NCBI GenBank assembly: GCA_905250075.1
Contig: CAJNOP010000016.1
Span: 1,025,661 to 1,089,660, forward strand
Source of the DNA: Rotaria sp. Silwood1
Lineage: Eukaryota > Rotifera > Eurotatoria > Philodinida > Philodinidae
Direction of reading: 5' to 3'
DNA length: 64,000 bases
Position numbers and translations under genes: made by a program. Below, in pieces: positions 13,279 through 27,700 of the stretch. The notes under the pieces were generated by a model, which worked only from the letters and a program-made list of their open reading frames with translations, searched no databases and had not been told where the DNA came from. How positions within the stretch are numbered: the stretch's first letter is position 1; each line of letters opens with the position of its first letter.

Positions 13279-16200
13279 TTTTTCTTGGTTTATAAATGTT
13301 ACTAAAACAAAAAAACATAAAAGATATTAAATATTTGAACCCTAAAATCCAAGATATTAAAATTTCAATTTTTAATATATGTTCAAAAAAGATAAATGAA
13401 CAAAATGCATGTATAAATATAAAAAAAAAACAAAGGAAACAAACTATTAATTATAAACAATCTGTGATTTATAGAGTAAAATAAGATACTTATTGTAATG
13501 TTCAAAGTAAATTTTTATAAGAGTAACAATTTATTCGTTATATATTCTTGAAACATATTCATTACTTGTCATCATATGTATGATCTACAGATAAAGACAA
13601 TGTATAGATTTTTTAAATATAAAATATATAAAGATTTGATATTTATATGAATGTATTAAAGCTAACTTTGAATTTCATTTGAAATAAATATTTGATGATC
13701 ATCAATTTCATATAGATTCTAATTGATTTATTTCTTGCAGAAGATAATAATATTTGATTTAATACATTATTATCGAAACCATAGGTTCACATAAGCAGAA
13801 TCAATCAAGATTAGATTTATTACCCATTAAAAAAATAGGTGTTCTGTTCTTTTTTAATTGACATACGTTTCTTGATCAGTAAATATAGTAACACCTGTAA
13901 CACGTTGAATCCATCACCATTCTTCATGGCCATGTTCAAGGACATCTGTCGCACACGCTTCTTTGTTTGCATACATCAAGTATCTTTTTCTCTTCTTCTT
14001 TTTCAATGCCATGTTGGTCTTATCTTTATTTATGTTGCATGTTTTTTATTCATTCTTTGAGTAAAACAGAAGCGAGTAAATCGCTCCGTCACAATAGCAT
14101 TCACTACAAGATAAATTTCGTCAACTAAGAAAATTAGCGTAATTTATTTAAAGAGAAAAAAAAACAATTTTGATTGATTATTAGTTATTAGTAAATTTTT
14201 TCTTAGTTACCGTAGAATATTTTTTTTCTTTTTTGCGACGCTGCGATGGTCGATATTGACTTTGCCAAGATATTATTAATAGGAGATGAAGTGAAAAGCA
14301 CTAGAACACATACATACACACTTTATTTTTTTATTTTTTATCTGTTTTCGTGTCTTTATTATGATTTTGACAATAAATCGTAACAAGAATGACAAGAGTA
14401 GGTTCTTTCTAATAGCTGTTATTATGTCGATGATCTATCATCAAAATAATGACAGCAACACAAAAAGAACAAAGAACAAAAAAATATGTGGGGGAGGAGT
14501 TGCACTTTTCATTTGATTTTTCATCCGTAAAGACCGAAGAAGGGTACATCAACTACCTGAATGTTAGGGAAAAGAATAGTCTACAATAACTAGGAAGAGA
14601 TTTACTAATAACTAACAATTAATCAGCTAAGTATGATCTTCCTCAACAAAAGACAAAAAAAGCAATATATTGGTATTTTTCTTTCAAGTTCATCACTATA
14701 AAAAGAATTGACGTATATATCTACCTATATAGATTTCTTGTGGTAAATGATATTTTATTGTATATCAACCGTATTGATAAAACAAGAGGTAATATCAGCT
14801 TGAAGTGTAATAAAGTTAACATTCTTAGCTATTAGAAAAAGAGGACCTTTTAAGAAGCACGACATTTATTCACACACCCATATACATGTACGCTCAACTA
14901 TTAGTCTAGCTTCGTGATCTAATACGATTGGTGTTATTTTATAATCTGAAAAATACAATTCAAAATATAATTTTTTGACAAATAAGAGAAATTTTTATAG
15001 TCAAAATTGTATCTCAATGAAACAGAAATAGTATCGGTTAGAATATTGTCATGGCATTTACTAATAATATGCTTATCAATGAAATAAACGATGGCGAAAT
15101 CGGTGGATAAAAATTGAACAAAATAACTAAATTATTCTGAATTGATGGCATTTGAATCATTGTTGAAATTTTATAATATGATACTATTAACAGTATTCAT
15201 AACTACCATGAAACTAATGGCTATTGCTAAGAAACATTAGTATAAAAAACAAACAGATTTAAAAGATTGTATTCACATCAATATTTATGACAAAAATGTT
15301 AGTGACAGCAGTCAAATCATAGTACAGCACGTTTTGCCATGTGTCAATGATCGATCAACGATGACATCTGTCGAAACGCTAAGATATGTCGAGAAATAGC
15401 GAATGTAATCTTTTTGTGCCGTTTAGAAATCGTAGCATTCATGTATAAGCAATTTTATATTAATAATCCATGATCCAAAATTTAATTTCAAGATCCATCT
15501 GAGTTCACATAAATTCGATTTTGAGAGATAACTCAACTATCTAGAAATTTATAATTCTATAGAATTTCACATCATGAATGAATTTAGTATCGGGCAGAAA
15601 TAGTCAAAGGAAGGAATCCAAGTAAATCTAATAATTTCATAGAATTCTACGTTTCAATCTCAGAGAAAGTCGCCTTAACTCTCACTGTCAAGATTTTATT
15701 AGAAATCAAGAACTTTAATCAAATAAAGTAAATGTAGTAATTTAATAGAATTCTGTTCACTTTCTTCATTTACTATTAAATTTACTTGAATTCATTTAAA
15801 GTCATGAAGAAATTAACAGTGAGGATGAGAATTGGAACCGGATAGGACTTCGATTGGACTGAGCGTAGGATCATTCTAGTGAGGACTTCTCTAACAGAAA
15901 GAACCCATTATAACTTGTTTCTTATGGAATCAATGTCAAGATTGCATCCTTTATTAAAAACTCTATGAATTTTCTTGTTTTGTTGTATATACTTAAATTT
16001 ATTCTATCAATGATTCGGTTGAGTTATATGTTTAAGTTAAATTCTCTGAACTTACTTTGGTTGTTCTAATCTTCGATATATAGATATTGCTAAATTTGTT
16101 ATTCTTTCAAAATTATTTTAAGATGAGTTATCTTTTGGTTTCGTTTTTAAGATATAAACGAATTATTTCATATATGTTCATATGTCTTGTATTAAACCTA

Positions 16201-17116
16201 ACAGTAATTATTCATTTGACATATAAGTGCATAATTTACATGTTTAGTACATCCTTGATAAATATATACTTTGTTTTTTTCTTGAAATTTAGCATGTCTA
16301 CATCATTAGTTTCGCCAATCACTCCGTACATAAGATGATTTTATGATACATAAGTAAAATAATATGTCATCAGCGACATACACAAACTGAAATCAAGCAT
16401 AACAAAATGAATAGTTCTGATGTTATACAAATGATACAAATATCTTGTTGAGAAGTTATATCAAGGTTTAAATACATGATTAATTGATCTCGAATATTCA
16501 CTTATTCCACTAAATACAAACTCTTTATTAAGGCATCGATTTTGATGTCTTTAGTTATGGCATTTATTCACAAGATATTGACGTTCATCGCAAAACCATT
16601 TAAGGAGTTGTATTCACGTGAAATGAGATATTGGTTTTTGTATCACTCGATAAGTGATTTTAGATCTTATGCAAGCTTTCGTGCTTCTGTTCATTAATAT
16701 TATCATTGTTAAAAATAATTCAATTATTTTGTATTTCAACTGAAAAAAAAGAATATTTTCTATAAATTAATGAAATAAAATTTTAAAAAATTTCTTCTTC
16801 TTCTCTAATACAATATCTTTATGTCCTATGTGTAGTGCGTCGATTATAACAAATAGAATCAAGTTTATTTCAAATATTTGTCAATAGCTGATATTTATTC
16901 ATCTAGAAAAAAAAAACAATCAGATATATCACCGTTTAGTTTAAAGACACACAAAAAACTATGACATTATGCACAAACCAAAACGCTATTTAAGAAAAAA
17001 TTAGCGTATTATACAAAAAAGAAACGAGACGATTTGCTCTTTGTTTATTGTTGACATAGATAAAGACACAAATACAAAAAAAAGAAAAGAAAAGAAGACA
17101 GGAAAATTGAAATAAA
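13279..17116. other. Intergenic, 3.8 kb, no supported gene
   Basis: AT-rich DNA between the 5' end of the GMPPB gene and the 3' end of the CPSF4 gene. Open stretches here are short, hydrophobic by composition (T-rich codons) and lack splice-compatible partners. A weak inverted similarity occurs around 15675-15825 (CTCACTGT near both ends) but is too diverged to call. Confidence 0.45.
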
Positions 17117-19355
17117 CTATCGTCGTTGAATATTCTGATTGCGTATATAGGGAACATGTGATCGTGTACATTTGTTTGCATAATGACTGAAATAGATGAA
17201 TTAACAACAACTTTAAGCATTCAAAGAAAAAGACATTTTTATCATTATATACTATTTAGTTGTCAAGAAGCATGTTTTTCTCAATATTTTCTAACTATCT
17301 GACAATACGATATGATGTAAGTAAAACTTTTATTTATTGTGATTGGACAGAGCTCATTGAACTACTTCTACAATTGTTGTTTTTGATGTAAGTGAACAAT
17401 GCTTTTATCGCGAAACTTTAGAGCATTAGACTAACAAAAATCAGAGAAGCCTACATCAACTGAAATATGTCAAAAGCATCATACTTCAATATCCTCAATA
17501 TTTATTCGATATTTGATTTTGCTTTTACTCGTCATATGATTAAAAGAAAATTTAAGTACGATTTTTGAGAAAATTGCGTTATTGTTGAGAAAAACATTTT
17601 TTCCGATATAATAGCGAATTACCAAAAATACAAGTTTATGTTCTGAGTCAGCGGAAAACTCTGCATCGAACTTTCGATTCTTACACGTCTCACTGGGTCT
17701 TTTAGGTTAATCTGATCTGTAGTTCCTCTAAGAAACCGCAATTGAAGAAAATTAGTTTTAAGTATAAAGTATACTGTTCGATGTCAATTTGTCTGTCGAT
17801 TCTAAATAGGATACCATATTTATGAAGTTTTTCTATCATATCGAAAAAAATCGAGTTTCTTAACAATGAAACAATGTCTCAAATTTGTACGTTAGTTTTT
17901 TTCACCGTATGACAAATGAAAGCACTAATTTTCGTAAATTTCGCTACAAAAACATTGTTCATATACATTAAAAACAGTATTTTTAAAATTAGTTTGATGA
18001 GCTATGTCTAATCAAGGCCAAAAAAAATTTGTTCGAATTTTAAATTGTCGACACTCTCTGATTAAGTTTTGCTCAACATGAAGTCCATTTTTTCAATTTG
18101 TAAAATTCATTTTGCAAGGTTTCTTTCTAGATAATATCATTTTGGAAACCTTCACATCATCTAGAGATTGTAATATACTTCTCTAAATTCTTATTTTCAC
18201 ATATATATTTCAAACTATAAAGTTGAATTCAAATTGAAAATTCCTAAATTTTCATCTATCAATATCAGAAACAACTAATGATATTAAGTTTTGATGAAAT
18301 CTATTTATTGATTGTCATTTGAATATATTAGAGACACTGATGAATGAAAATAAGGTAATATGAAATCTGTCTTAACTTACCCTCGTTCACCACATTTAAA
18401 ACAAGTCACATCATGTTGAAATGGTTGTGATAGTCCCATTCCAGTCGGATGTTGTTCATCAGGAGGATGTAAATTTCCAGACTGTTGTGATAATCCACCA
18501 TCATGATTAGGATTTATATTTTGATTTTGACCATAATTTGATCGACTATTATATTGTTGTGATTGAGTATTAATATTCGATGACATACTATGATATTTTT
18601 GTCTTTCTTCCAATGGTAATTTAAAACATGATGAAGCTTTATGACCTGTTTCATGACAAAAATCACAAACAAAAACAATTTTACGTTGTGCAGGAGTATA
18701 TTCATTTGAATTAGGTAAATCAAAAGTTGGATGTGATAATGTACAACGTGGTCCTTCAGGACAAAATCCACATAAATAATTTTGACAAAGAACTTTTCGT
18801 GTATGACGATTTTTACAATTTGGTCCATGACGACAAAAACCACGATCATACCATGGACAATCTTAAAGCAAAAAAATATATCTTTAAAAATAAATTTTCT
18901 CAAAAAAGTTATTAGATACATACCACGTATTTTGGATTCAGGATCAAGATGAAGAAATGCACATTCTTTATTCATACATTGTCCAAACTTTGAGAAAAAA
19001 TAACATTCAGGCATTTTAGCCATATCATATTCATGAAGAAATTCACAATCATCGCCTAAAAGAAAAAATCTTAGAATAAAAAAAAAAAAGGCTTTCAATC
19101 AATTTAAATTTTCATACCTTTTTTACATAAACCACGTAACCAATGTTTACATACAACTGTTTTATCTCCATGTATATGACGAAATGGACAACGTTGATTT
19201 GAACAATTTGAACGAAGAAAAAATTCACATACACCAACATTAGCTTTATCCATATTAGGAAATGGTAGTGGTAATGCACCTTGTTGAGAACATACTATTT
19301 CATCAAGATCGAAATGTATGTTTTGTACAGGTGCAATAATATCTTGCATCAACAT
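17117..19355 (-). CDS. CPSF4: Cleavage and polyadenylation specificity factor subunit 4 (CPSF30)
   Basis: RNA-binding subunit of the CPSF complex, which recognises the AAUAAA poly(A) signal in the nucleus. Five C3H1 zinc fingers lie in order: CEFFLRSNCSNQRCPFRH, CKHWLRGLCKKGDDCEFLH, CYFFSKFGQCMNKECAFLH, CPWYDRGFCRHGPNCKNRH and CQNYLCGFCPEGPRCTLSH. Two CCHC knuckles follow: CDFCHETGHKASSC, and CFKCGERGHYANKC near the C-terminus. The second knuckle is split by an intron (17187-18381). The last exon is 17117-17186 and encodes HYANKCTRSHVPYIRNQ..., then the stop. Two knuckles resemble, from family knowledge, the insect form (clipper); vertebrate CPSF4 has one. Between the knuckles lies a Gln/Asn/Ser-rich linker. 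A second in-frame ATG at 19349 gives the vertebrate-like MQDII start and may be the one used. Confidence 0.93.
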
Positions 19356-19569
19356 AATTTCTTCTTTTTTTCTGAAATCAAAATAGAAAAGGCTTGCATT
19401 ATATTTGTATTTGTAGCATAACTTTTTCATCGATGGTTAAATGTTTCAACCATTCACATACAAATCGATATTTAGATGGTGCCACATGTATAGTAACTGT
19501 TTATTTAATATTCACATATTTATTATAAAATCTTAGAAAAAAGATCTATGGTTTTTTTTTCTTGTTGTA

Positions 19570-20558
19570 ATGTCAAACATTCGAAAAAAAACCTCGACAG
19601 TGTCATTTTGTCCATTGCAAAATAGCTTTGATTTCAATGTTCAACTAAGAAAAGAAACTTTAATGAGTATGTCAGTTGCCTATTTTCATGGGTCACAATC
19701 AGTTGAATGTCTTATTGAATCAACATGGTCATTTATAAATGCAAAACTATCAAAGAATGAGAAAAGTCCAATTTGCTTCTCATCAAAATATGATGCTGTA
19801 GAGGCATATTAAATCTTTATTGTGGAATATTGAATAGTTTTATTTAAAAAAAACAATAAGATAGATGCTGCGAAAATTTTTGGATCATGAACTGTTTTGT
19901 CGTGTTACCAAAGTTTACAAAGATAAAAATATATTATCCAAAAACTGTTAATGATACATCTCACTTGAACACACTTAATTCTGTTCGACAACGAAAAACT
20001 AAATAAATAGCATGTTCACCTTTGACAATGGAAAGAATGAAAGACGAAAGTGATTTCAAAAAAAAAAAGAGAAAAAAATAAAATTTGAGTTGCTTAATGA
20101 TCGAATATTTATTGATTCATTGAATGATTGTTATGTTGAAGTTTATTCGCTAACAACAATAAAACACTATACAAAAGATAGTTTTCTTGTGTTCAGCTCT
20201 ATTGTTCTTTGTCTTTTTTCTATTATGGTCAAATCAAGTACGCACTAGAGTTTATTATTTATCAACTGTATAAGCTAATTTAACTTTTATTAATCATTAT
20301 TAAAAATATTATTTTTGCCACTATATGATTCGTTCTTATTGAAAAAATAGAATTTTGATTATTATTAAATTTAACTGAAGTTCTATTGTAGACAGTGTAT
20401 ATCAAAACAGAACAATATAATGACTTTTTATTAAATACTGGACAAAACGAAAATGAACAAGAAGATGAAGAAGAGGAAATATCAGCAAGTCAATTCGTTT
20501 CAAATCATGATATTGATAAGAAAAATGAATTCAAATTGTGCATTGGTTCAAGTTAGTA
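19570..20558 (+). other. Possible exons or gene fragment of unknown function
   Basis: Two pieces of open frame are visible. 19570-19812 encodes 80 residues starting MSNIRKKTSTVSFCPLQNSF. 20393-20558 follows an acceptor-like ...ttgtag and encodes TVYIKTEQYNDFLLNTG, a Glu-rich stretch and a stop. I cannot join them by convincing splice sites and recognise no family. They could be remains of one decayed gene, or chance. The stretch lies between the divergent CPSF4 and TMEM14 genes. Confidence 0.2.
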
Positions 20559-20959
20559 AACTCGACGACTTCATCATTAAGCACGTCCGCTACGGTATCC
20601 TCTTCTTTTAGTTCGATTTATGTGTTAGACATACATACTTAATCGATTGGATACAGACAGAGTTGTTTAAGTCAAGTCAAAAATGTATATACATATAGAT
20701 ATTTTATGCACTGCAGTTTTGATTTCTAATTTGAAATGTAATAGTAAAATACAATCAAGAAGTGCAAAAATATTTTCACAAAATGAATTTATCTCGAAAT
20801 AAAATGAAGGATTTCGAATATGTTGAAAGTCGTTTTCAATTTTTATTTGTCATATCACGTCTCAATAATTTTTTTATAAAATAAAATATATTTGATTTCT
20901 TTATTTTAAAATAATGAAATCGATGGTTAAAATTTAGTAACATAAAATTAAATTTTAAT

Positions 20960-21372
20960 ATGGATTTAAAAAATAACTCTTTCAACAATTTGTGCTCAGC
21001 TACAAAAGATGTTCAAATAATAATAGTACGTTCAAGTACTGAAGCAACACTTGCTCTGATGTCTTCATCATCGAGTGCATTTAAAACTGCTCGTGATACA
21101 TTTTTCCAAGATATCGAATATGATAGAGAAAGGAACAGATGATCGGCTGAATACTTATTATGTGAAACACCAAAGGAGTTTTTAATGTCTTGAATGTTAC
21201 GTCAGATTTCACTCGACATGTTCGAAAACATCATACAAAAGCTTTTAACCTATGGTTATATGAATTAAAAACTATGTCTTTAGTAACTCGAAAGAATAAA
21301 CAAACAGAACATTTTCAAAAACAAGTCATATGTTCCAACGTTCATTGTATCATAAAACTCATCTTCTTTTGA
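20960..21372 (+). pseudogene. hAT-like BED zinc finger relic
   Basis: A plus-strand frame at 21190 reads NVTSDFTRHVRKHHTKAFNL. This is the distal half of a BED-type zinc finger as found at the N-terminus of hAT transposases (T-S-x-F-x-R-H-x-x-x-H-H). The proximal CxxC half is not seen, and stop codons separate this piece from the open frame at 20960-21142. No DDE/hATC region was recognised downstream. Probably a short decayed transposase fragment. Confidence 0.35.
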
Positions 21373-21946
21373 AATAGAATAAAAGCATCATTCTCTGATC
21401 TTTTCACAAATAAAAGAAAATTTGACAAAAACTGACTTGGATTTTGACTTGAATCGAAAAATAGCTGACTTGTCCATTTCTGGACAGAGTAGCCGTTGAA
21501 ACTATCCCGTATAACCATCTTTGATAGGCTTCAAAACATGCTGTATGGCTGTGATCATCGTCCCACTTTCTCAATATCCTAGATCCGTCACTGAAAGATA
21601 GAAGATTGCTGATGAATAGATTTTTTACAATCAGTGAAAAAAATTTGATTGGTTGTTCCATGATTTAATCATTTTATCATATATCCAATTGAATTTTTTT
21701 CTCAAATTGCATAAATGTGTAGCATTCGCATCAAATATATATCGATATAGACAGACAGAGAGCATACTGCATCTTTGTATTCCTAATAAACACACATCAT
21801 AACCAATATGGCTACTATTTGTGCACGCTTATTCTTTTGCTTATTTTGAAAATATTCGTTTAAATCAAAACAAAAATTCAATATTTTTCTTTTCTAGAAA
21901 AGAATCTTTATTTTTTTTTTTGTCTTTTCTATTTATTTGATAAATT

Positions 21947-22406
21947 ATGACAGACCAATTTGGAGTTGTTTATGGTGCTTCATTGCGTATGTTATACTTA
22001 TTTTGAAATATTATTTATTCTTTGAAAATTAAAATTTTAGTTCTTGGCGGTATAGTTGGCTATATTCGTCGTCGTAGTAATATTTCACTTTTAGCTGGTA
22101 TGTTGATATAAAATAATTTAATTAATTAATTTAAATATTTTTTTATTTTTTTAATTTAGGTCTTTTCTTTGGTGCTTGGTCTATTTACAATGCAACACAT
22201 CCTACACGTCAAAATTATGTTGCTAATTTTGCTGTAAATAAAAATAAAAAATTGTCTTTTAATAATTTATTATTGTTTAGATTGCTGCAAGTCTCGGTAT
22301 TCTAATGTTAATACGCTTTTTGAATAGTCGTAAATGGTTTCCAGCTCTTATTATTGTTGGTTTATCAAGTGTACTAGCCTATCGAAATTATCCTTATCTC
22401 AAATAA
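21947..22406 (+). CDS. TMEM14-family small membrane protein
   Basis: Four exons encode about 100 residues: MTDQFGVVYGASLLLGGIVG, then YIRRRSNISLLAGLFFGAWS, TRQNYVANFAIAASLG and MLIRFLNSRKWFPALIIVGL, ending NYPYLK. The Gly-rich pattern GGIxGYxxxxSxxSLxAGLxFG and the R-F-x-x-(S)-x-K-x-x-P-A motif are those of TMEM14 (UPF0136) proteins. These have four hydrophobic segments and sit in mitochondrial or other inner membranes; vertebrate TMEM14C is linked to haem synthesis. Full family length, with no defect. Start at the first ATG after a T-rich stretch. The RBM25 gene starts only 365 bp downstream on the same strand. Confidence 0.88.
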
Positions 22407-22770
22407 TACCGTGACCTATGAAAAAAGATATTGTTAAACAAAAATGTGTAATTTTTTCCATCATTTAATCAGGCAGATTATTTGTTTTCTTTTTTTTTTT
22501 GTTCTATATCGTCTATAGTTCAACGACGTTTTGTTTTTTGTTTTCTTTATTACTTTTTTCTTTCTTTCTGTGAACGAATTAATTTTTATCGTGTATTCAT
22601 AGATTAGCCTTAGAAAAAAAAAATTGAACTATTCTATCATCATCTAATACAATAAGAAACAAATGAGAATGAAATGTTTATTGTTGTTTTTTTTCTTTGT
22701 TTCTAGAATGTGCATATTCGTACGAAATTTTCTTTATTGGTATTATAACAATAGCAATTAAAGAACAATA

Positions 22771-24727
22771 ATGTCCTTTCCACCACATATGCCAATAATA
22801 CCTCCCATGCCATTCTTTCCGCCAGGTGCTCCTATGATGATACCACCTAATGTAAGTATTTTTCGTTTCTTTCACATGATAAAAAAATTAATTGATTATT
22901 GGCTATTTAGATGGCTACACCACCACCAGGAATACCAGCGGCAACCAATGGCACTCATAAATCAGCAGAAAATGAAAAGGTTTGTTTAGTTTGTTTATTT
23001 GATTGTTTGCATATATATATGATATTTTATTGTAGAAAAATCGACCTCAAACACTTACAACAGTATTTGTTGGTAGCATTTCTGAACGAGCACCCGATGC
23101 TATGATCAAACGAATGCTTTTTGTAAGTAAAATATTATCCAATAAGTATCTAGTACATTTAGTGTTGATAGTTAAAGGAGAGCAAAAGACAAATTTATCA
23201 TCTGTTCTTAATAAGCAATCATTTGATTAATTACTTTTCACATTCTTTGCTATGTCATTTTCATGAAGCAGAATTGACAAGTAGGAACTTTCACAGATAG
23301 AAGTATTGCAATGAATCTAGATAAAATTTTACTCAAGGACGATCGTGAAAAGGTATCATTACTATCTTTCGCTTCGAAGGACATCAATAAGTACCAATTA
23401 TTCTGCTAATATGCAATACATATTATTGGGTATTTCAAGTACAACTACGATCGACATTGTCCCTGAATAGTTATTTCTGTTTTAGATCAACTCTCTTGAT
23501 AACTTGCGTAGCGATAATTGAGCTATAGGTCAAAATCATTCATAAAAATGAATTAATCTATTCTTTTGTTTTTTTTTTTCTTTCTTACTTAGAATTGTGG
23601 CTCTGTTGTCAATTGGAAACGAGTTCAAGGTGCCAATGGTAAACTTCAAGGTAAACAATATATTGATTTATTTATTTTTTTTTCATTTAATTCATTTTTA
23701 CTTCGAATTTTTCTAGCATTTGGTTTTTGTGAATATGAAAATCCTGAAGGTACACTTCGTTGTATACGTTTACTTAATGGTTGGCAAATTCAAGATAAAA
23801 AATTAGTCGTAAGTGATTTTTTATTTCCAATTATTTTTTTTTCTTTTGGATTACCAAATATTAGACATCTATTTGCAAATACATAAACATGTAAGTGTTT
23901 TGCATTGTATGTCAGAACTCCCGGATATTTTCCGTTGATGGTTAGGTGTCTCCTAACTTGATTGATTGGTTTCAAACACGAGACAGACATTGATCTGGTA
24001 ACAATTTGTAAACATCATTAATAAAGTCATTTTTGTTCTATGAAAAATCTTTTTGTTCTTAGTGTTTATTATTGAACACAAATTACAATTCTTTTATATA
24101 AAAACAAGAGTGAGTGGATCCTTCTATGGAGAATTTCTTATTATATTGTTTTATTTTTTGAGATAAATATATATAGATATACTTTTTTTTAAATGATAAA
24201 TATGAATTTAAAAGCAAATATAAATGTTTTTCATTTTCTATTTAGGTTAAAGTCGATGCTAAAACAAAAGCATTACTTGATGAATATAAAAAAAAGAAAC
24301 GACATGAATTAGCAAAAAAAGCAGCTAAAGATACAACAGCTTTTAAATTTGTTTATGAAGATGATGATGAAACAAAAACATCGAACAGTAAAGATGTAAG
24401 TCGAAGAAAAAAAATAAGAAATTTAATTTATTATTTTTTTTTGTTTTTGTTTTGGTTTTTAGAAAAAATCCGGTGAAGAAGGTGAAATTGAAGAAGAAGA
24501 AGATGATTATATTGATAATGAAACACGTCGTGAAGACTTTGCAATAAAACAATCACTTGAAACAATTATGCGTGAATATACTCGAGAAATGAATCAACGT
24601 GCATTAGAAGCAAAAGAAGCGGCAGCTCGTGAAGCACACACAACAACAAATCCTATACCAAATATGCCACCTGTACCTCAACCACCAATTCCTTCAAATA
24701 CAACGGTTAGTCCTGCACAAGATGCAT

Positions 24728-24758
<31 letters not shown>

Positions 24759-27700
24759 AGTAGTAGTAGCGAATACAACTAGTTCAACAACACGACGTAC
24801 TGATCCAGCCGTAGCTTCACGTGATGATGAACAAGGAAAAGATAGTTTAATAACAAATGAAATTCAAAGATTTCGTGATCGTTTTAAAGATGAAGAAACA
24901 AAAATGCGTAATACAGAAAAAGAACGAAAAGATCGTTATGAACGTGAACGTGCATTACAACGTGAAAAACGTGCAGCTGAAGAAGCAGGTGTCAGTCGAA
25001 ATAATAAATCTTCAGTATCACCATCTTCACGTAATACACCACCACCACCATCATCATCATCTCGTGATCGTTCATCACCAAAACATGATCGTAGTAGTTC
25101 AAATCGACGTGATCGTTCATCGCCTAGTGATGATCGTTATCGTAGTTCATTATCAAGAAATAATACAAGCAATTCTGTTCGTAGTCGTACAAGTGATCGA
25201 CGTAGTCCACCACCATCACGTTATGATCGTCGTTCGCCTGATTTATCATCACGTTCATATAATCGTCGTTCAAGAACAAAATCACCATTACCAAAAATGC
25301 ATTCTAATGATGAAGATGATGATGAAGCTTATGAAAGAAGACGACAAGAACGAAGATTACGCGAAAAAGAATTTCGCTATCGAGAAGTAAGTCAAATTAA
25401 TTATTCAAATGAGAGTGTTATAGATTATAATCGTACGCAGATATTTTAGAAATTCTAGTTTTCCATAAATATTAGTTTACATGTAATATTTTATTTAGCG
25501 AGTGAGAGAGGTACTCTTCCGAAGAACAGATTGACTCTTTGAAAGTTTTAAGTGGTCATTTCGGAAGAGAAAATCTGAATAAAACACTATTTACATGTAA
25601 ATGAGAAGTCACATTCATTTAGTTATATGTTTTATGAATTTCAAGTATTTAAGTCAATGTGCTAAATGACATATTATTGGTTGATATTATTTCTTTTATG
25701 TATTGCTCATGAGGAGAGTTCTTCAACTGTTTATTCACTTTTGAGTCGAGACTGTGTTAGTTTTTCAAATGAGTGTTATCGAGAATAAGGTTTTTTCTTT
25801 AAAGTTTCAGATCTTGTTGTTGTGCATATTTTAAGATATAGCTATGTTAAAAGCGTGCCCTTTTAGATCGATCATATACTGTAACAGATTGAATAGTTTT
25901 CAGAATACGAATACATCAAAACATTTGAAAATTTCACGTTGAACTTCAAAAATCAGTTTTCCTGATGCTTCTGAGGGAAGTCTCGACAGCAACAAACTAA
26001 TATTATACCGACTCAAAAGAGATTAATCAGTTTGGTAATTTACCTCGTCTGATAAATATAACAAGCGAGATTGTCTAGTATTCTGTTGTGAAGCATTGTT
26101 TTTAGTACGATGAATAACATATTTTACATAAATTAATAGAAAATGATATGTAGTTATCATGATTACATATTTGAAAATTATTACGAGCGTCTATTGAAAG
26201 AATTATTTATTTCGTATTTCAAATAAACTATCTAATATCATCGAACCTATGAATATATTGTATGTAGAAGAAAAACCCTAGTCTACGCTCGAAATATATA
26301 TGTTTTTGTTCGTCTTCAATAGTTTTTTTCGAATATAAATTACATGATCGGATAAATGATGAGTTTTATAGCCAACGGGAAAAGGAACGCAGGAACAAGA
26401 ACATTTCGAGCGATTGAAAAGAGTTTGCTGTCATCCAACCAAATGGCTTAGTTTTACTGAAATCGTATAGTGAACTTGTAGAACACTTTCATGTAAGCTC
26501 ATGATGTCTCTTACATAAGTCAGTCGAATAACTTCATAGCACTTTTGATTGCTCTATTACTTGAGATAAAATATGTTACCCATTTTATTAGAAACTCTTA
26601 AAGACAGAATATTAGTGAATCCAGTGACTTTGATAATTACGCGTCTTATATTTATCAGAATAATACTATTTAAAAAAATCATATCAATTATTAGTATGTT
26701 ACTTGATACATCGATTTGAATACTTTAAACTCATATGTATTTAGTTTAATGGGTATAACTTCTTGTTCACATGTATTGATGCTTAACATTCATAAAAACA
26801 GGTGTATACCATTTTTCGTATGACGAAATTGATTGCATTGAGTTTGAGTTTATTAGAACGATGTTTAGGATTGAAGTCTAGAAAAAAAAAGTCATCTATC
26901 CAAACCCCAAAGGTTAATTTATTGAATGTAAAAATCTATGAAAATTGAATATGTTCACATAAGGGTTTGAATAAGTAAATGATTCGAATCCTTTTGTTTT
27001 AACCTTATATAATATGATGTTTATTTTCTAGCGATTGAAAGCCTGGGAACAACGTGAACGAAAAAAGCAAGAAGATTATGAACTTGAAAAACGTCGTGAA
27101 TTAAGTCGATTACATGATGAAGAAAAAGCAGGCAAACGTTTATTGGCATTTCTCGAAGATTATAATGATGAAAATGATGATCCGAAATATTATAAGTAAG
27201 ACTATTCTTTTCTCTTTTTCCATTGACTTAATGAATAATAAACTATTTTCTATGTAGAGGTACACCATTAGCTCGTCGTTTAAAAGATCGTGAACATGAA
27301 ATTGAAACTGATAAACGTGATAGACATCATGAAAAAGAAGAAATTGAAGAATTACGTCAAAAATTATTACTTCAAGATAATATTGATGATATTGAATTAG
27401 AAATAAAACGACGTTTAGAAAAAGAAGAAGAATTAATACGTAAACGTTTAGCTGATCTTACACGAACTACAAGTGATGAATCTACGGACGAATCAGATAA
27501 TGAAGATGAATCAACAAATAATCGAAAAGATATTACTCTTCCATCAATTGAATCAACTAATACTAGTAAGACAAATATTAAGAGAAGCATTATGAGATCA
27601 TCAAAAGTATACAAAATAGTCGATAAAAAAAATATTTTCCTTTTTTTTCTGCATTTAATGTATCGATGTCTGGAACAAATTGTAGCTTCCGATACTCTTT

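Noticed and set aside
15675-15825. Possible inverted repeat with CTCACTGT ends
   Set aside because: Arms align poorly by eye; could be chance in AT-rich DNA.
24857-25390. 177-residue His/Val-rich open frame on the plus strand
   Set aside because: It overlaps RBM25 exon 7 in another frame; its odd composition is that of a shifted RS/Arg-rich sequence.
27372-27614. Minus-strand 80-residue frame
   Set aside because: Antisense shadow of the RBM25 Glu/Lys-rich exon.
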